From: Geminicoccus harenae
GTDB taxonomy: Bacteria; Pseudomonadota; Alphaproteobacteria; Geminicoccales; Geminicoccaceae
Assembly (NCBI RefSeq): GCF_019800005.1
Contig: NZ_JABGCL010000023.1
Coordinates: 1-64,000 of the forward strand
Reading direction: 5' to 3'
DNA: 64,000 bases
Shown: one piece after another, positions 52,565-61,165 of the stretch
Numbering within the stretch: the stretch's first letter is position 1
Layout of the letters: each line of letters begins with the position of its first letter
Program-made: the position numbers and the translations under genes
Notes under the pieces: model-generated
What the model saw: the letters and a program-made list of their open reading frames with translations, nothing else
Told to the model about the DNA's origin: nothing
Database searches by the model: none

Positions 52565-52822
52565 TCTCGCCTGCTGCCTGGCGGGTTGGAACGCCATCGG
52601 CCGGAAGCCGCGCCGGCGGTCGGACCCGCGGCAGACGATGCCGGCGTCGGCGGTTCCCCCGTGGCTCCGGCACCAGCCGGTGCGCTCATGCATCCGGCCC
52701 CTGCACTGCATGCCCGGCCTTCGCCCAGGCGGGAGCGCCATGCCAGACCCGGTGGCGGGAACCGCCAGCTCCGGCCGCGGCATGCCACCATGGGCGTCAC
52801 TCCTGCGGTCTGCCGGGCGCTT
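52565..52822. other. Intergenic, no gene seen
   Basis: 258 bases between convergent genes, without recognised product on either strand. Confidence 0.4.
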
Positions 52823-53611
52823 CTAGCCGTTGATCTCCTTGACGAACGGCCCCATCCCGGCCGTGAGGCCACCGTCGACCACCAGCTCCGCACCGTTGAC
52901 GAAGCCGGCCTCGTCGCTGGCGAGGTAGGCGACCGCGGCGGCGATGTCGTCGGGCGTCCCTACCCGGCCCACCGGATACCAGCGCGCCAGCTTGTCGAAG
53001 ATCTCCGGGTCGCGGGCCAGACGCTCGGTCCAGGAACGGTTCTCGGTACGAATCGAACCCGGGCTCACCAGGTTGGTGCGGATCCCGCGGGGGCCGTACT
53101 CCACCGCCATCGCCTTGACCCACATGACCAGCCCGGCCTTGGCCGCGCTGTAGGCGGGATTGCCGACATAGACGCGGCCATTCACCGAGCCGATCGCCAC
53201 GATCGCCCCCTTGCCCCGCTCGGCCATGCCCGGCAGGACCGCCTTCATCGCGAGATAGGCGGCCCGCAGCGTGACGCCCAGCTCCAGGTCCCAGTCATCC
53301 GGCATGGTCGCCTCGACCGTCGTGGCCGACGTGGCGGCCGCGTTGTTGACCAGGACATCGAGCGGCCCCAGCGCCTGCTCCGCGTCCCGGACCATGGCCT
53401 GCACCTGGTCGGGCAGCGTCACGTCGGCCTGCAGCGCCACCGCCCTGCCCCCGACCGCCTCGATCTCGCGCACCACGCTGTCGGCGGGCTCCCGGTCGCG
53501 GTCGGCCACGGCCACCGCCGCGCCCTCGCTCGCCAGACGCAGGCAGGTGGCGCGGCCGATGCCCCGGCCGCCGCCGGTCACCAGGGCAGTCCTGCCGTCG
53601 AACCGGCTCAC
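52823..53611 (-). CDS. SDR-family oxidoreductase
   Basis: A 262-aa classical short-chain dehydrogenase. The cofactor loop is TGGGRGIGRAT, the NNAA motif is LVNNAAAT, and the active-site Ser and Tyr-x-x-x-Lys are in AIGSVNG and AYSAAKAG. The acidic Asp after beta-2 (VADRDRE) points to NAD+. Relatives oxidise sugars or sugar acids. Its start overlaps the stop of the upstream 410-aa gene by 4 bp, so both act in one pathway. Confidence 0.92.
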   Translation of the reverse strand: MSRFDGRTALVTGGGRGIGRATCLRLASEGAAVAVADRDREPADSVVREIEAVGGRAVALQADVTLPDQVQAMVRDAEQALGPLDVLVNNAAATSATTVEATMPDDWDLELGVTLRAAYLAMKAVLPGMAERGKGAIVAIGSVNGRVYVGNPAYSAAKAGLVMWVKAMAVEYGPRGIRTNLVSPGSIRTENRSWTERLARDPEIFDKLARWYPVGRVGTPDDIAAAVAYLASDEAGFVNGAELVVDGGLTAGMGPFVKEING

Positions 53612-54840
53612 CGCGCACCTTCCGCGCGTACGTCCTCGGCCACCTCGTCGAACGCCTGGAACCCGCTGCGGGCCAGGTAGACGTAGCTTTCGCGCATATG
53701 GCCGTCATTGTAGTAGGCGAGCCCGTCCACCCCGTGCCGGGCCAGGATGCGCGCGGCCGCGACCGTGTCCGCACCGCTGGCGAGGTCGGGGAAGCTCGGG
53801 CGCATGATCGCCGAGATCCGGGCATCCGGGCCGGCCTGGCGGCGGACCTGGTGGATGTCAGCCAGGACGTCGGTTGCCGAGCGCTCGTACGCGCAGACCT
53901 CCAGCCCGTCGCAGGCCTGGGCCAGGAGGCGCAGGTCGGAACCCTCGATCCAGCCCTTCGCCGAAGGCCGCTGGACGGACGGGATCACCCGGACTTCCGT
54001 CGATGCCGGCACCACGTCGCGGATCTCGCGCACCACGTCGGCCACCACCTTGCAGCGCCAGCGCAGGAACGCCGCCAGGTCGGGGTCCGCCAGCAGGTCG
54101 GAGGCGATCCAGTCGGCCGCCTGCGCATCGGTGAAGGCGATCTCGCCGGCCAGGAAGGCCTCGATCGCCGCCTTCACCCGGGCGCGGACATGGAGCACGT
54201 CGATCCCGTCCACCGCCGCAGCGCTCACCGTCGCCTCGGAGAAGTCCAGGCCCAGCAGGAGCTTGGTCCAGGCGTCCATACGGACCAGCGCGAACTCGTG
54301 ATGGTAGCCATGGTCGAACGGCAGCCAGCCGGGCGTTTCCAGGCGCAGCCCCGCCAGGTCGTAATTGCCGGCGAGGTCGCGGCACAGCGCCACCACATAT
54401 TCGCGCGCTTCCGGATGGGCCGGGTTCAGGGAGTACCAGTAGGGGTCGTCGAAGCAGTTGCGTGCGACCAGGTCCGGGTGGAGGCGGCCGAGCGGCGTGT
54501 TGTGGAAGCAGACCACCCAGCCATAGCGGTCCAGCCCCGGCAGGCCGTCCGCCAGGATCGCGAACGGGTCGTGCTCGGCCAGCATGCTGTTCGGCAGGGG
54601 CTGGACGCGCTGGTAGTGCTTCGGGTCGTGGCGGAAATAGACGGTGCCGTCCTCGGGGAAATAGACCTTGCCGTTCCTGCCGTGCGGCCGGAGGAACTTG
54701 CCGGCATGGTAGGCGGCGGCCAGGCTGACCGCCCCGGCCCCGGCCGCCTCGATCCGGGCACCGAAGGTCCCTGCCCCGTCATCGACCAGATCCCAGGGAT
54801 AGGCATAGACTGAGCGGTACGGCCGCTGTTCCACCATCAT
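53608..54840 (-). CDS. Unrecognised 410-aa protein, TIM-barrel-like
   Basis: I do not recognise this protein with confidence. It has no signal peptide. It is rich in aromatic residues in the first 200 positions (FHNTPLGRLHPD, FDDPYWYSLNPAHPEARE, GLRLETPGWLPFDHGYHHEF), and the last third reads like a barrel end (ISAIMRPSFPDLASG, ARHGVDGLAYYNDGHMRE). This pattern recalls glycoside-hydrolase-like TIM barrels of unknown function. It overlaps the SDR by 4 bp and is divergent from the sugar ABC genes, 97 bp away, so a role in breaking down an imported carbohydrate is likely (inference). Start: first of two ATGs at 54840, with AGGA upstream. Confidence 0.75.
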   Translation of the reverse strand: MMVEQRPYRSVYAYPWDLVDDGAGTFGARIEAAGAGAVSLAAAYHAGKFLRPHGRNGKVYFPEDGTVYFRHDPKHYQRVQPLPNSMLAEHDPFAILADGLPGLDRYGWVVCFHNTPLGRLHPDLVARNCFDDPYWYSLNPAHPEAREYVVALCRDLAGNYDLAGLRLETPGWLPFDHGYHHEFALVRMDAWTKLLLGLDFSEATVSAAAVDGIDVLHVRARVKAAIEAFLAGEIAFTDAQAADWIASDLLADPDLAAFLRWRCKVVADVVREIRDVVPASTEVRVIPSVQRPSAKGWIEGSDLRLLAQACDGLEVCAYERSATDVLADIHQVRRQAGPDARISAIMRPSFPDLASGADTVAAARILARHGVDGLAYYNDGHMRESYVYLARSGFQAFDEVAEDVRAEGAR

Positions 54841-54937
54841 GCGTTTCCTGTCGACATCGTTGCTGCGGGCGCATCCTTGCCCTTAAGCTCCGGGGCGACA
54901 AGGCCGCGCGCCGATGAGTGACTAGGGGGAAAACGAC

Positions 54938-56179
54938 TTGCTGAACCGACGTCTTGCCATGCTGGCCAGCGGCGTGGCCTTGGCCGCGCTGTCGGCGCTG
55001 GGATCGGCCCAGGCCCAGGAGAAGACCGAGATCCGGGTGATCGTCGCGCATTACAGCGACCAGACCATGGGCATCTTCGGCGGCATGGAGGCCGATTTCG
55101 AGGCGGCCCACCCGGACGTCGACATCAAGCTCGAGGACGTGTCCTGGGACAACCTCCAGCAGCGGCTCACCACCGACATCGCCGGCGGCACCCCGCCCGA
55201 CATCGCGATCATCGGCACGCGCTGGCTGCTCGACTATGCCGCCAACGACATCGCCGAGCCGCTCGACGACTACATGACGCCCGAGTTCAAGGCGAAGTTC
55301 ATCGAGGCCTTCCTGGAGCCCTCGGTGATCGACGGCGTGACCTACGGCCTGCCGGTCGCCGCCTCGGCGCGCGCCATGTACTACAACAAGGATCTCCTGA
55401 AGAAGGCCGGCATCGCCGAGCCGCCCGCCACCTGGGACGAGCTGGTCGCAGCCGCCACCGCCGTGAAGGAAAAGGGCGAGGGCGCCTACGGCTTCGGCAT
55501 GCAGGGCAAGGAGATCGAGACCGACATCTACTGGTATTATGCGCTCTGGGCCCATGGCGGCGAGCTGGTGCAGGACGGCAAGTCCGGCATCGCCAGCGAG
55601 GCCGGCGTCAAGGCGGCCAACCTCTACAAGAGCCTGATCGACCAGGGCCTGACCCAGCCGAGCCCGACCGGCTCCAACCGCCAGGACATGGAATCCCTGT
55701 TCAAGCAGGGCCGCGCGGCGATGGTCCTGTCCGGCCCCTGGCTGCGCGGCCAGATCAAGACCGAGGCGCCCGACCTGAACTACGGGCTGGCGGCGATCCC
55801 CAAGGGCACGGTCCAGGCGACCTACGGCGTCACCGATACGATCATGATCTTCAAGGATTCCGAGAACAAGGAGGTGGCCTGGCAGTTCCTGGAGGAGGCC
55901 GCGTTCAGCGACAAGAACCGCATCGCCTTCTCTGAGAAGGAAGGCTTCCTGCCGGTGATGAAGGCCGAGGCAGCGGCCCCGGAGTTCGCCGATGACGAGG
56001 AGCTCAAGGCATTCACCGGAATGCTGCCCTACGCCAAGTTCGCGCCGCTGATCCCGAACTGGGAAGCCGCGTCCGATACGGCCTCGGCGGCACTGCAGCA
56101 GATCTACCAGGGTCAGGCCGAGCCGGAAGCGGCGCTGACCGAGGCTGCCGCGAAGATCGACGAGCTCATCCAGCAGTAG
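54938..56179 (+). CDS. Sugar ABC transporter, substrate-binding protein
   Basis: A 413-aa exported binding protein of the family-1 (MalE/UgpB-like) type. A signal peptide (MLNRRLAMLASGVALAALSA, cleavage near QA/QEK) precedes the binding domain; ADFEAAHPDVDIKLE and GLPVAASARAMYYNKDLLKKAG are the usual signature. The start is TTG at 54938, with AGGGGGA at 54924-54930 at ideal spacing. It is followed by a strong hairpin and two permeases; no ATPase gene is present. Confidence 0.93.
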   Translation: MLNRRLAMLASGVALAALSALGSAQAQEKTEIRVIVAHYSDQTMGIFGGMEADFEAAHPDVDIKLEDVSWDNLQQRLTTDIAGGTPPDIAIIGTRWLLDYAANDIAEPLDDYMTPEFKAKFIEAFLEPSVIDGVTYGLPVAASARAMYYNKDLLKKAGIAEPPATWDELVAAATAVKEKGEGAYGFGMQGKEIETDIYWYYALWAHGGELVQDGKSGIASEAGVKAANLYKSLIDQGLTQPSPTGSNRQDMESLFKQGRAAMVLSGPWLRGQIKTEAPDLNYGLAAIPKGTVQATYGVTDTIMIFKDSENKEVAWQFLEEAAFSDKNRIAFSEKEGFLPVMKAEAAAPEFADDEELKAFTGMLPYAKFAPLIPNWEAASDTASAALQQIYQGQAEPEAALTEAAAKIDELIQQ

Positions 56180-56188
56180 GCTCAGCCG

Positions 56189-56230
56189 CCCGGCGGGCCA
56201 TCAGGCACGAAACCTGCATGGCCCGCCGGG
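56189..56230 (+). promoter_or_regulatory. Intercistronic hairpin between binding-protein and permease genes
   Basis: CCCGGCGGGCCA and TGGCCCGCCGGG form a perfect 12-bp stem with an 18-nt loop that contains a second small hairpin (CAGG...CCTG). It lies 9 bp after the binding-protein stop. There is no T tract. Such structures often protect the upstream message and lower permease expression. Confidence 0.65.
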
Positions 56231-56246
56231 GCAACTTCCGGAGACG

Positions 56247-57158
56247 ATGCGCTCGGATGAGCGCAGAACCACCATGCTCGACCGCACGCGTACCCTGCCG
56301 GCCCTGCTGCTGATCCTGCCGAGCCTGGCACTCAGCCTCTGGATCATCGGCTATCCCATCTACGATGTCGTCTATACCTCCCTGCACGAGGTGAACCGGT
56401 TCGGCCGCGTCCGCGACTTCGCGGGCCTCGCCAACTTCGCCAAGCTGTTCGCGGACCCGATCTTCTTCGCCTCGCTCTGGCGCACGGTGCTCTGGACCGT
56501 CACCGTGGTGGGCGGCGCCATCCTCCTGTCGGTCCCGATCGCGGTGATGCTGAACGAGGACTTCTACGGCCGGGGCATCGCCCGGGTGATCGTGATGCTG
56601 CCCTGGGCGATCTCGCTGGCGATGACCGCGATCGTGTGGCGCTGGAGCCTGAACGGCCAGTATGGGATGATCAACGCCACCCTGTTCCAGCTGGGCATCC
56701 TGGACGGACCGGTGGAATGGCTGGCGAGCTTCGACACCGCCTTCCCGATCGAGATCGCGATCGGCATCCTGGTCTCGATCCCGTTCACTGCGACCGTGCT
56801 GCTGGGCGGGCTGTCCTCGATCCCCGCCGATGTCTACGAGGCCGCCACCATCGACGGTGCCACAGGCTGGCAGCGCTTCCGCTGGATGACCCTGCCGCTG
56901 ATGAAGCCGTTCCTGCAGATCGCGATCGTCCTGAACGTGATCAACGTGTTCAACTCGTTCCCGATCATCTGGGTGCTGACCCAGGGCGAGCCGGCCAACT
57001 CCACCGACATCCTGGTCACCTATCTCTACAAGCTGGCGTTCCGCTACGGGCGCCTGGACACGGCCGCGGCCATGTCGCTGATCATGTTCGCGATCCTCCT
57101 GGTATTCACCGCCGCCTATATCGTCCTGGCCCGGCGCTCCGAGGAGAAGGGCGCGTGA
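56247..57158 (+). CDS. Sugar ABC transporter permease (MalF-like)
   Basis: A 303-aa inner-membrane permease with six segments. The EAA loop, which contacts the ATPase, is DVYEAATIDGATGWQRFRWMTLP. The start is the ATG at 56247, or the ATG at 56274 (MLDRTRTLPALL), which begins nearer the first segment. Its stop overlaps the next start by 4 bp. Confidence 0.93.
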   Translation: MRSDERRTTMLDRTRTLPALLLILPSLALSLWIIGYPIYDVVYTSLHEVNRFGRVRDFAGLANFAKLFADPIFFASLWRTVLWTVTVVGGAILLSVPIAVMLNEDFYGRGIARVIVMLPWAISLAMTAIVWRWSLNGQYGMINATLFQLGILDGPVEWLASFDTAFPIEIAIGILVSIPFTATVLLGGLSSIPADVYEAATIDGATGWQRFRWMTLPLMKPFLQIAIVLNVINVFNSFPIIWVLTQGEPANSTDILVTYLYKLAFRYGRLDTAAAMSLIMFAILLVFTAAYIVLARRSEEKGA

Positions 57159-57985
57159 GCCGGAAACTGAAGCGCTCCATCCTGTTCTGGCTGGTGCTGG
57201 GACCCTTCGCCGTAGTGGCGCTGTTTCCCTATGCGGTGATGCTGAGCACCGCGCTCAAGCCCGGCGACGAGATCTTCGTGTTCCCGCCGACTTGGCTGCC
57301 GAGCCGCCTCGCGTTCGAGAACTTCGTCGAGATGTGGAGCGCCACCGGCTTCGGCACCGCGCTCCTCAACTCGCTGCTGATCGCGACCGCCGGCACGGTG
57401 CTCTCGCTGCTGGTCGCGATTCCGGCCGCCTATGCGCTGGCGCGGCTGCGCTGGCACGGCCAGGGCCTGTACCGGCAGTTCCTGCTCGTGGCCCAGATGC
57501 TCTCGCCGATCGTGCTGGTGATCGGCATCTTCCGGCTGATGGCGGCGATGGGGCTGGTCGACAGCCAGTGGGCGCTGGTGCTGGCCTATGCCGCCTTCAA
57601 CCTCGCCTTTGCCACCTGGATGATGTCCAGCTACTTCCGGACGATCCCCAAGGAGATCGAGGAAGCGGCCTGGATCGACGGCGCCACGCGGATGCAGTCG
57701 CTGGTCCGGGTGTTCCTGCCGCTGGCCCTGCCGGCGCTTGCGGTCACCGGCATCTTCACCTTCATCAACTGCTGGAACGAGTTCGTCCTGGCGCTGACCA
57801 TCCTGCGCTCGAACGAGAAATACCCGCTCACCTTGCAGATCTTCACCTTGGTCGGCGGCGCCTACAAGATCAACTGGCACCACGTCATGGCCGCGACCTT
57901 CGCCGCCACCGTGCCGGTGGCGGTGGTATTCGCGCTGCTGCAACGGGCCCTGGTGCGCGGCCTGTCGCTGGGCAGCGTAAAGTAG
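57155..57985 (+). CDS. Sugar ABC transporter permease (MalG-like)
   Basis: A 276-aa permease with six segments, second of the pair. The EAA loop is EIEEAAWIDGATRMQSLVRVFLP. The start is GTG at 57155, giving a GTGA overlap with the MalF-like gene. The gene is the last of the transport operon; it ends 10 bp before the convergent SufR-like gene. A shared multi-sugar ATPase (MsmX/UgpC type) elsewhere would be needed. Confidence 0.93.
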   Translation: MSRKLKRSILFWLVLGPFAVVALFPYAVMLSTALKPGDEIFVFPPTWLPSRLAFENFVEMWSATGFGTALLNSLLIATAGTVLSLLVAIPAAYALARLRWHGQGLYRQFLLVAQMLSPIVLVIGIFRLMAAMGLVDSQWALVLAYAAFNLAFATWMMSSYFRTIPKEIEEAAWIDGATRMQSLVRVFLPLALPALAVTGIFTFINCWNEFVLALTILRSNEKYPLTLQIFTLVGGAYKINWHHVMAATFAATVPVAVVFALLQRALVRGLSLGSVK

Positions 57986-57995
57986 GCCTATGGGT

Positions 57996-58649
57996 TCAGG
58001 CGGCCGGGCGCACCCGATAGCTGCAGCGCCGGTCGCCCGCCGCGATATGCTCGGCCCGCTGGATCTCGATCCCTGGGCCCAGCAACTCGGCAAACATTGC
58101 CAGCTCGGCCTGGCATAAGCCCCGACAGGCACCGGCGGCCGCCATGATCGGGCAGTGGTTCTGGACCAGCAGGATGTCGCCGTCAGCCTCGTCCACCAGC
58201 TCCGCCATGAACCCTTCGGCCGCGCGGAGCCGGGCCAGGGCAGCCAGACGCGGCCCCGTCCCGGCCAGCCCCTCCAGCGCTGCCCGGTAGCGGCTGGTAT
58301 TGGCCGCCGTGCGCGCTGCGACCAGCGCCTCGAGTCCGTCTTTGCCGAACAGGGCGGGCACGGCTGCCAGCAGTTCCAGTGCCAGCTCGGCATGACCGTC
58401 GGGAAAGCCCGTCTGCCCCTCGGCCGTCAGGTGCCAGTAGCGCCTGGGCCGGCCGACGCCTTCCCGCCGATCCTCGAACCCCACCCGGCCCAGGGCCAGG
58501 AGCCGGTCCAGATGCTGGCGGACGGCGGACGGCGTGATCGACAGCCGGTCCGCCAGATTGGCTGCGACCTGCGGCCCGCCCGACTTCAGGGCATGCAGCA
58601 GACGGTCGGCGGTACGGTCGGCGAGGTGATCTAAGGGTACGGGCGTCAT
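57996..58649 (-). CDS. SufR-like [4Fe-4S] transcriptional regulator
   Basis: A 217-aa regulator with an N-terminal ArsR/DeoR-type helix-turn-helix (LADRLSITPSAVRQHLDRLLALGRV) and a C-terminal Fe-S module. Cys166, Cys175, Cys179 and Cys209 lie in NHCPI..., ACRGLCQAEL and GDRRCSYR, the SufR pattern. SufR represses sulfur-mobilisation (suf) genes by sensing Fe-S status. No suf genes are in the window, so the target is elsewhere or is different. Confidence 0.9.
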   Translation of the reverse strand: MTPVPLDHLADRTADRLLHALKSGGPQVAANLADRLSITPSAVRQHLDRLLALGRVGFEDRREGVGRPRRYWHLTAEGQTGFPDGHAELALELLAAVPALFGKDGLEALVAARTAANTSRYRAALEGLAGTGPRLAALARLRAAEGFMAELVDEADGDILLVQNHCPIMAAAGACRGLCQAELAMFAELLGPGIEIQRAEHIAAGDRRCSYRVRPAA

Positions 58650-58958
58650 GGGCCCAGGCTAGCGCAGCCGGCTGTACGGACACCAAGATGGGTTAAGACG
58701 GCGACTGGTTCGGGCAACCGGGTTCATGCCAGATGGGCGGTTGAACAACGCTGTCCAGGTACGCATGCAAGGTGGATGGAACCGCAACTGGCTCCGGCCG
58801 GTTTCCGGACGGATACGATATGGCAAGGAACAGCTTGCTCAACCCCAAGGCGACATCAGGAGTGCCTGCCCGGCGGCATCACCAGCGGCGCGCATCCACC
58901 AGTGTCCGATGTAATTCCTAGCCGAGCCGCCGCGCACCCTGCCCTCCTGGCGTCAGGC
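58650..58958. other. Intergenic, no gene seen
   Basis: 309 bases between the SufR-like gene and the next leftward gene; no recognised product and no strong hairpin. Confidence 0.4.
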
Positions 58959-59528
58959 TCAGGACCAGGGCGCCAGGTCGATGGCGAGCGCCCCGCCGGC
59001 ACGGCCGAAGCCGGCAAAGCGCGCCCGCTCGCGCGCTACGCAGTACGGGCCGTGGCGCGGCTCGATCTCCCGGTGATGGAAGGCGATGGTCCGCACCACC
59101 CGGCGGCCGTCGATGAACGCGAACAGCCAGTTGGGCTGCGGGATCGCCACCGGGCCGCCTGGCAGCTCCACCTTCTCCTCGGGCAGGCCGCCCGCATGCA
59201 GCGCCTCGCGCAGGCTGGCGGTATCGAGTTCGAACGGCTCGATCACGCACACGATCTGCCACGGAAAGCTGGTTTCGCTGGCCAGGTCCACCTGCGGCCC
59301 GGCTGCCAGATGTGCCTTGAACTGGCGGGCTAATGCCTGGTCCGCCGCGGAGATGGCGACGCTCTGGTTCGGCACCATGCCCCACAGCACGTTCAGGCCC
59401 CAGTGCAGCATGGCCACGGTGCTGGCAAGAAACAGGCCGGCTGCCGCCAGCAGCCAGCGCCGCTGCTGCCGGCCTCCGGAGCCGGCGGTCGGGCGGGACG
59501 GTGCGGAGGAGAAGTCGGCGCGAGTCAT
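58959..59528 (-). CDS. Membrane-anchored hypothetical protein (189 aa)
   Basis: A 189-aa protein with a basic N-terminus, one membrane segment (about residues 27-45) and a soluble, probably periplasmic, domain. The domain contains PWQIVCVIEPFELD and PNWLFAFIDGRRVV, but no family is recognised. The start chosen is the ATG at 59528 with AGG upstream; the frame is open further but without a good site. No functional clue from the neighbours. Confidence 0.62.
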   Translation of the reverse strand: MTRADFSSAPSRPTAGSGGRQQRRWLLAAAGLFLASTVAMLHWGLNVLWGMVPNQSVAISAADQALARQFKAHLAAGPQVDLASETSFPWQIVCVIEPFELDTASLREALHAGGLPEEKVELPGGPVAIPQPNWLFAFIDGRRVVRTIAFHHREIEPRHGPYCVARERARFAGFGRAGGALAIDLAPWS

Positions 59529-59990
59529 GAGGTTGCCTGGGTTTGGGAGGAAGAAACGGGCGGGCGAGGCATAGGCCCGGGCCGGACACTCGGACAGCAT
59601 TATCCGCATGGTCGCAGGGGTGCGACCGAACATCTCACCTAGATGATCGGTTCACGTCTGGCCGATGAATTGCTTGTCATCCGGCGGTCTCGAAACACCT
59701 GCGCAAACGATTGCCCAGGCCGGAAATGCGACTGAATTCCCTCGACTGGATGCCGGAAAGATCCAGCCGGGCGGCGGGTTGGCCGGTTCGCACACGCGTT
59801 CGGCGCCGGCGAGTTCGCGTATTGCGCGACTTGTCCATCCGGTCAGGAAACGCCTGGACACGCCCGGGACGATATTGTTCACTTCTCTTGTGTTTCGGGT
59901 TACCTGTTACTCCACCAGGACGTGCACATCCCTGGGTGCCTCAGCGGTCCGAAAGCTCTCGTTTCGTTTTCATGAGTGGGAGATGCGCAA
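59529..59990. other. Intergenic, lower GC; probable promoter region of the antitoxin-like gene
   Basis: 462 bases with no supported gene. An open frame at 59665-59994 on the plus strand is unlike any family I know. The end of the region (59860-59985) is AT-richer and may hold the promoter of the 87-aa gene. Confidence 0.4.
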
Positions 59991-60254
59991 ATGAGTCAGG
60001 CACTCCAAGAACATCGTCGACGCTTGGCCGAGCGCGGCATGAAGCGGGTCGAGGTTTGCGTGCGCGAACCTGACGTCACCTTGATCCGCCGGGTCGCCAA
60101 GGCGCTGATCAACGATGACAAGACTTCCAAAGGTCTGCGTGCCGCCATCGACAGCGTCGTGCCGCAGCGCACGCCGATCACCTTCAAGGAGTGGCTGATG
60201 TCCGCTCCGGCCGAGGGAGACGATTCACCGGTCAGGGAGAAGTCACGCAGCTAG
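59991..60254 (+). CDS. Antitoxin-like small protein (87 aa)
   Basis: An 87-aa basic protein: RRRLAERGMKRVEVCVREPDVTLIRRVAKAL and then LRAAI, with a tail containing FKEWLMSAP (quoted in parts). This pattern (a short basic helix, RVEV-VRxxD beta strand, then helix) occurs in alphaproteobacterial type II antitoxins of the RHH/MazE-like kind. The start ATG at 59991 has GGGAG about 8 nt upstream. No toxin gene follows within 320 bp, so it may be an orphan. Confidence 0.6.
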   Translation: MSQALQEHRRRLAERGMKRVEVCVREPDVTLIRRVAKALINDDKTSKGLRAAIDSVVPQRTPITFKEWLMSAPAEGDDSPVREKSRS

Positions 60255-60578
60255 TACCGGCCAACCGGCTGCAGCGACCGGGCTCGCCTTCAGGCGGGCC
60301 CTGGTCATGCGGATCTTCGGACGCTGATCCTCCCTTGGCGCCGCGATGACGCCAAGGGAGGATCGGCGCTTGAACGGACCGCCCATGCACCAGCTTGCCC
60401 AAGGGGACATGGCACGAGCTGGGTGAGATGGTCAGCCGGCTGCCCGAGGACGCAGCCGAAGTCCTGGTCCCGGACGGCGCAGATGCCGCTCTTCGGGTTC
60501 GCCATCCTGAAGCCGTGCCGGGCGGGTCGGCGAGAGCGCCCAATCCCTGGGCGCAGCACACCAACCCGGAATGACTCT
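60255..60578. other. Intergenic, holds a strong hairpin
   Basis: No gene is recognised in these 324 bases. They carry the 60326-60364 hairpin. There is no sign of a toxin gene after the antitoxin-like gene. Confidence 0.5.
60326..60364. repeat. Perfect 15-bp inverted repeat
   Basis: GATCCTCCCTTGGCG and CGCCAAGGGAGGATC flank CCGCGATGA. The stem is perfect but lacks a T tract on either strand. It may be a terminator between convergent transcripts, or the remnant of an inserted element. Confidence 0.75.
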
Positions 60579-61100
60579 CTAGCCCAGCGGCCGCAGCTCC
60601 TGGCGGAACTTGGCGCTCCGCTCGACATAGAATTTCGCCCCATCGCGCATTCGCGCGCGATCGGCGTCGGTGAGGCTGCGCACCGGCTTGCCGGGCGCTC
60701 CCAGGATCAGGCTGCCTTCCGGCATCTGCTTGTTCTCGCCGACCAGCGCCTTGGCGCCCACCAGCGTGCCGGCCCCGATCACCGCGCCGTTCAGCACGAC
60801 CGCGCACATCCCGATCAGGGCGCCGTCGCCGATCGTGCAGCCATGCAGCATGGCGAGATGGCCGACCGTCACGTCGCGGCCGATCGTGAGCGGGTAGCCC
60901 GGGTCGGTATGCAGGACGCAGTTCTCCTGCACGTTCGAGCCCTCGCCCACCGTGATCGGCTCGTTGTCGCCGCGCAGCACCGCGCCGAACCAGACCGAGG
61001 CACCCTTCTCGACCACCACCTTGCCGATCAGCACGGCACTGGGCGCCACCCAGGCCTCCGGATGCACCTGCGGGGTGTGGTCGCCCAGGGCGTAGAGCAT
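60579..61100 (-). CDS. Gamma carbonic anhydrase-like hexapeptide protein
   Basis: A 173-aa left-handed beta-helix protein. The zinc His ligands are in VLHTDPGYP and VGHLAMLHGCTIG, and the N-term APSAVLIGKVVV, SVWFGAVLRGDNEPI are diagnostic (seen in parts). Family members are carbonic anhydrases or close relatives of CaiE/PaaY. The start is ATG 61100, with GGAGG 8 nt upstream; an ATG at 61115 has no such site. Confidence 0.92.
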   Translation of the reverse strand: MLYALGDHTPQVHPEAWVAPSAVLIGKVVVEKGASVWFGAVLRGDNEPITVGEGSNVQENCVLHTDPGYPLTIGRDVTVGHLAMLHGCTIGDGALIGMCAVVLNGAVIGAGTLVGAKALVGENKQMPEGSLILGAPGKPVRSLTDADRARMRDGAKFYVERSAKFRQELRPLG

Positions 61101-61165
61101 ATCGAAGGCCTCCATCCGCGAAATCGTTGCCTGGGCATAGTGCGAACCGGGGCGGATGGGAACGC

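Noticed and set aside
59665..59994. 109-codon rightward open frame
   Set aside because: No family likeness; it would overlap the start of the better supported antitoxin-like gene in another frame.
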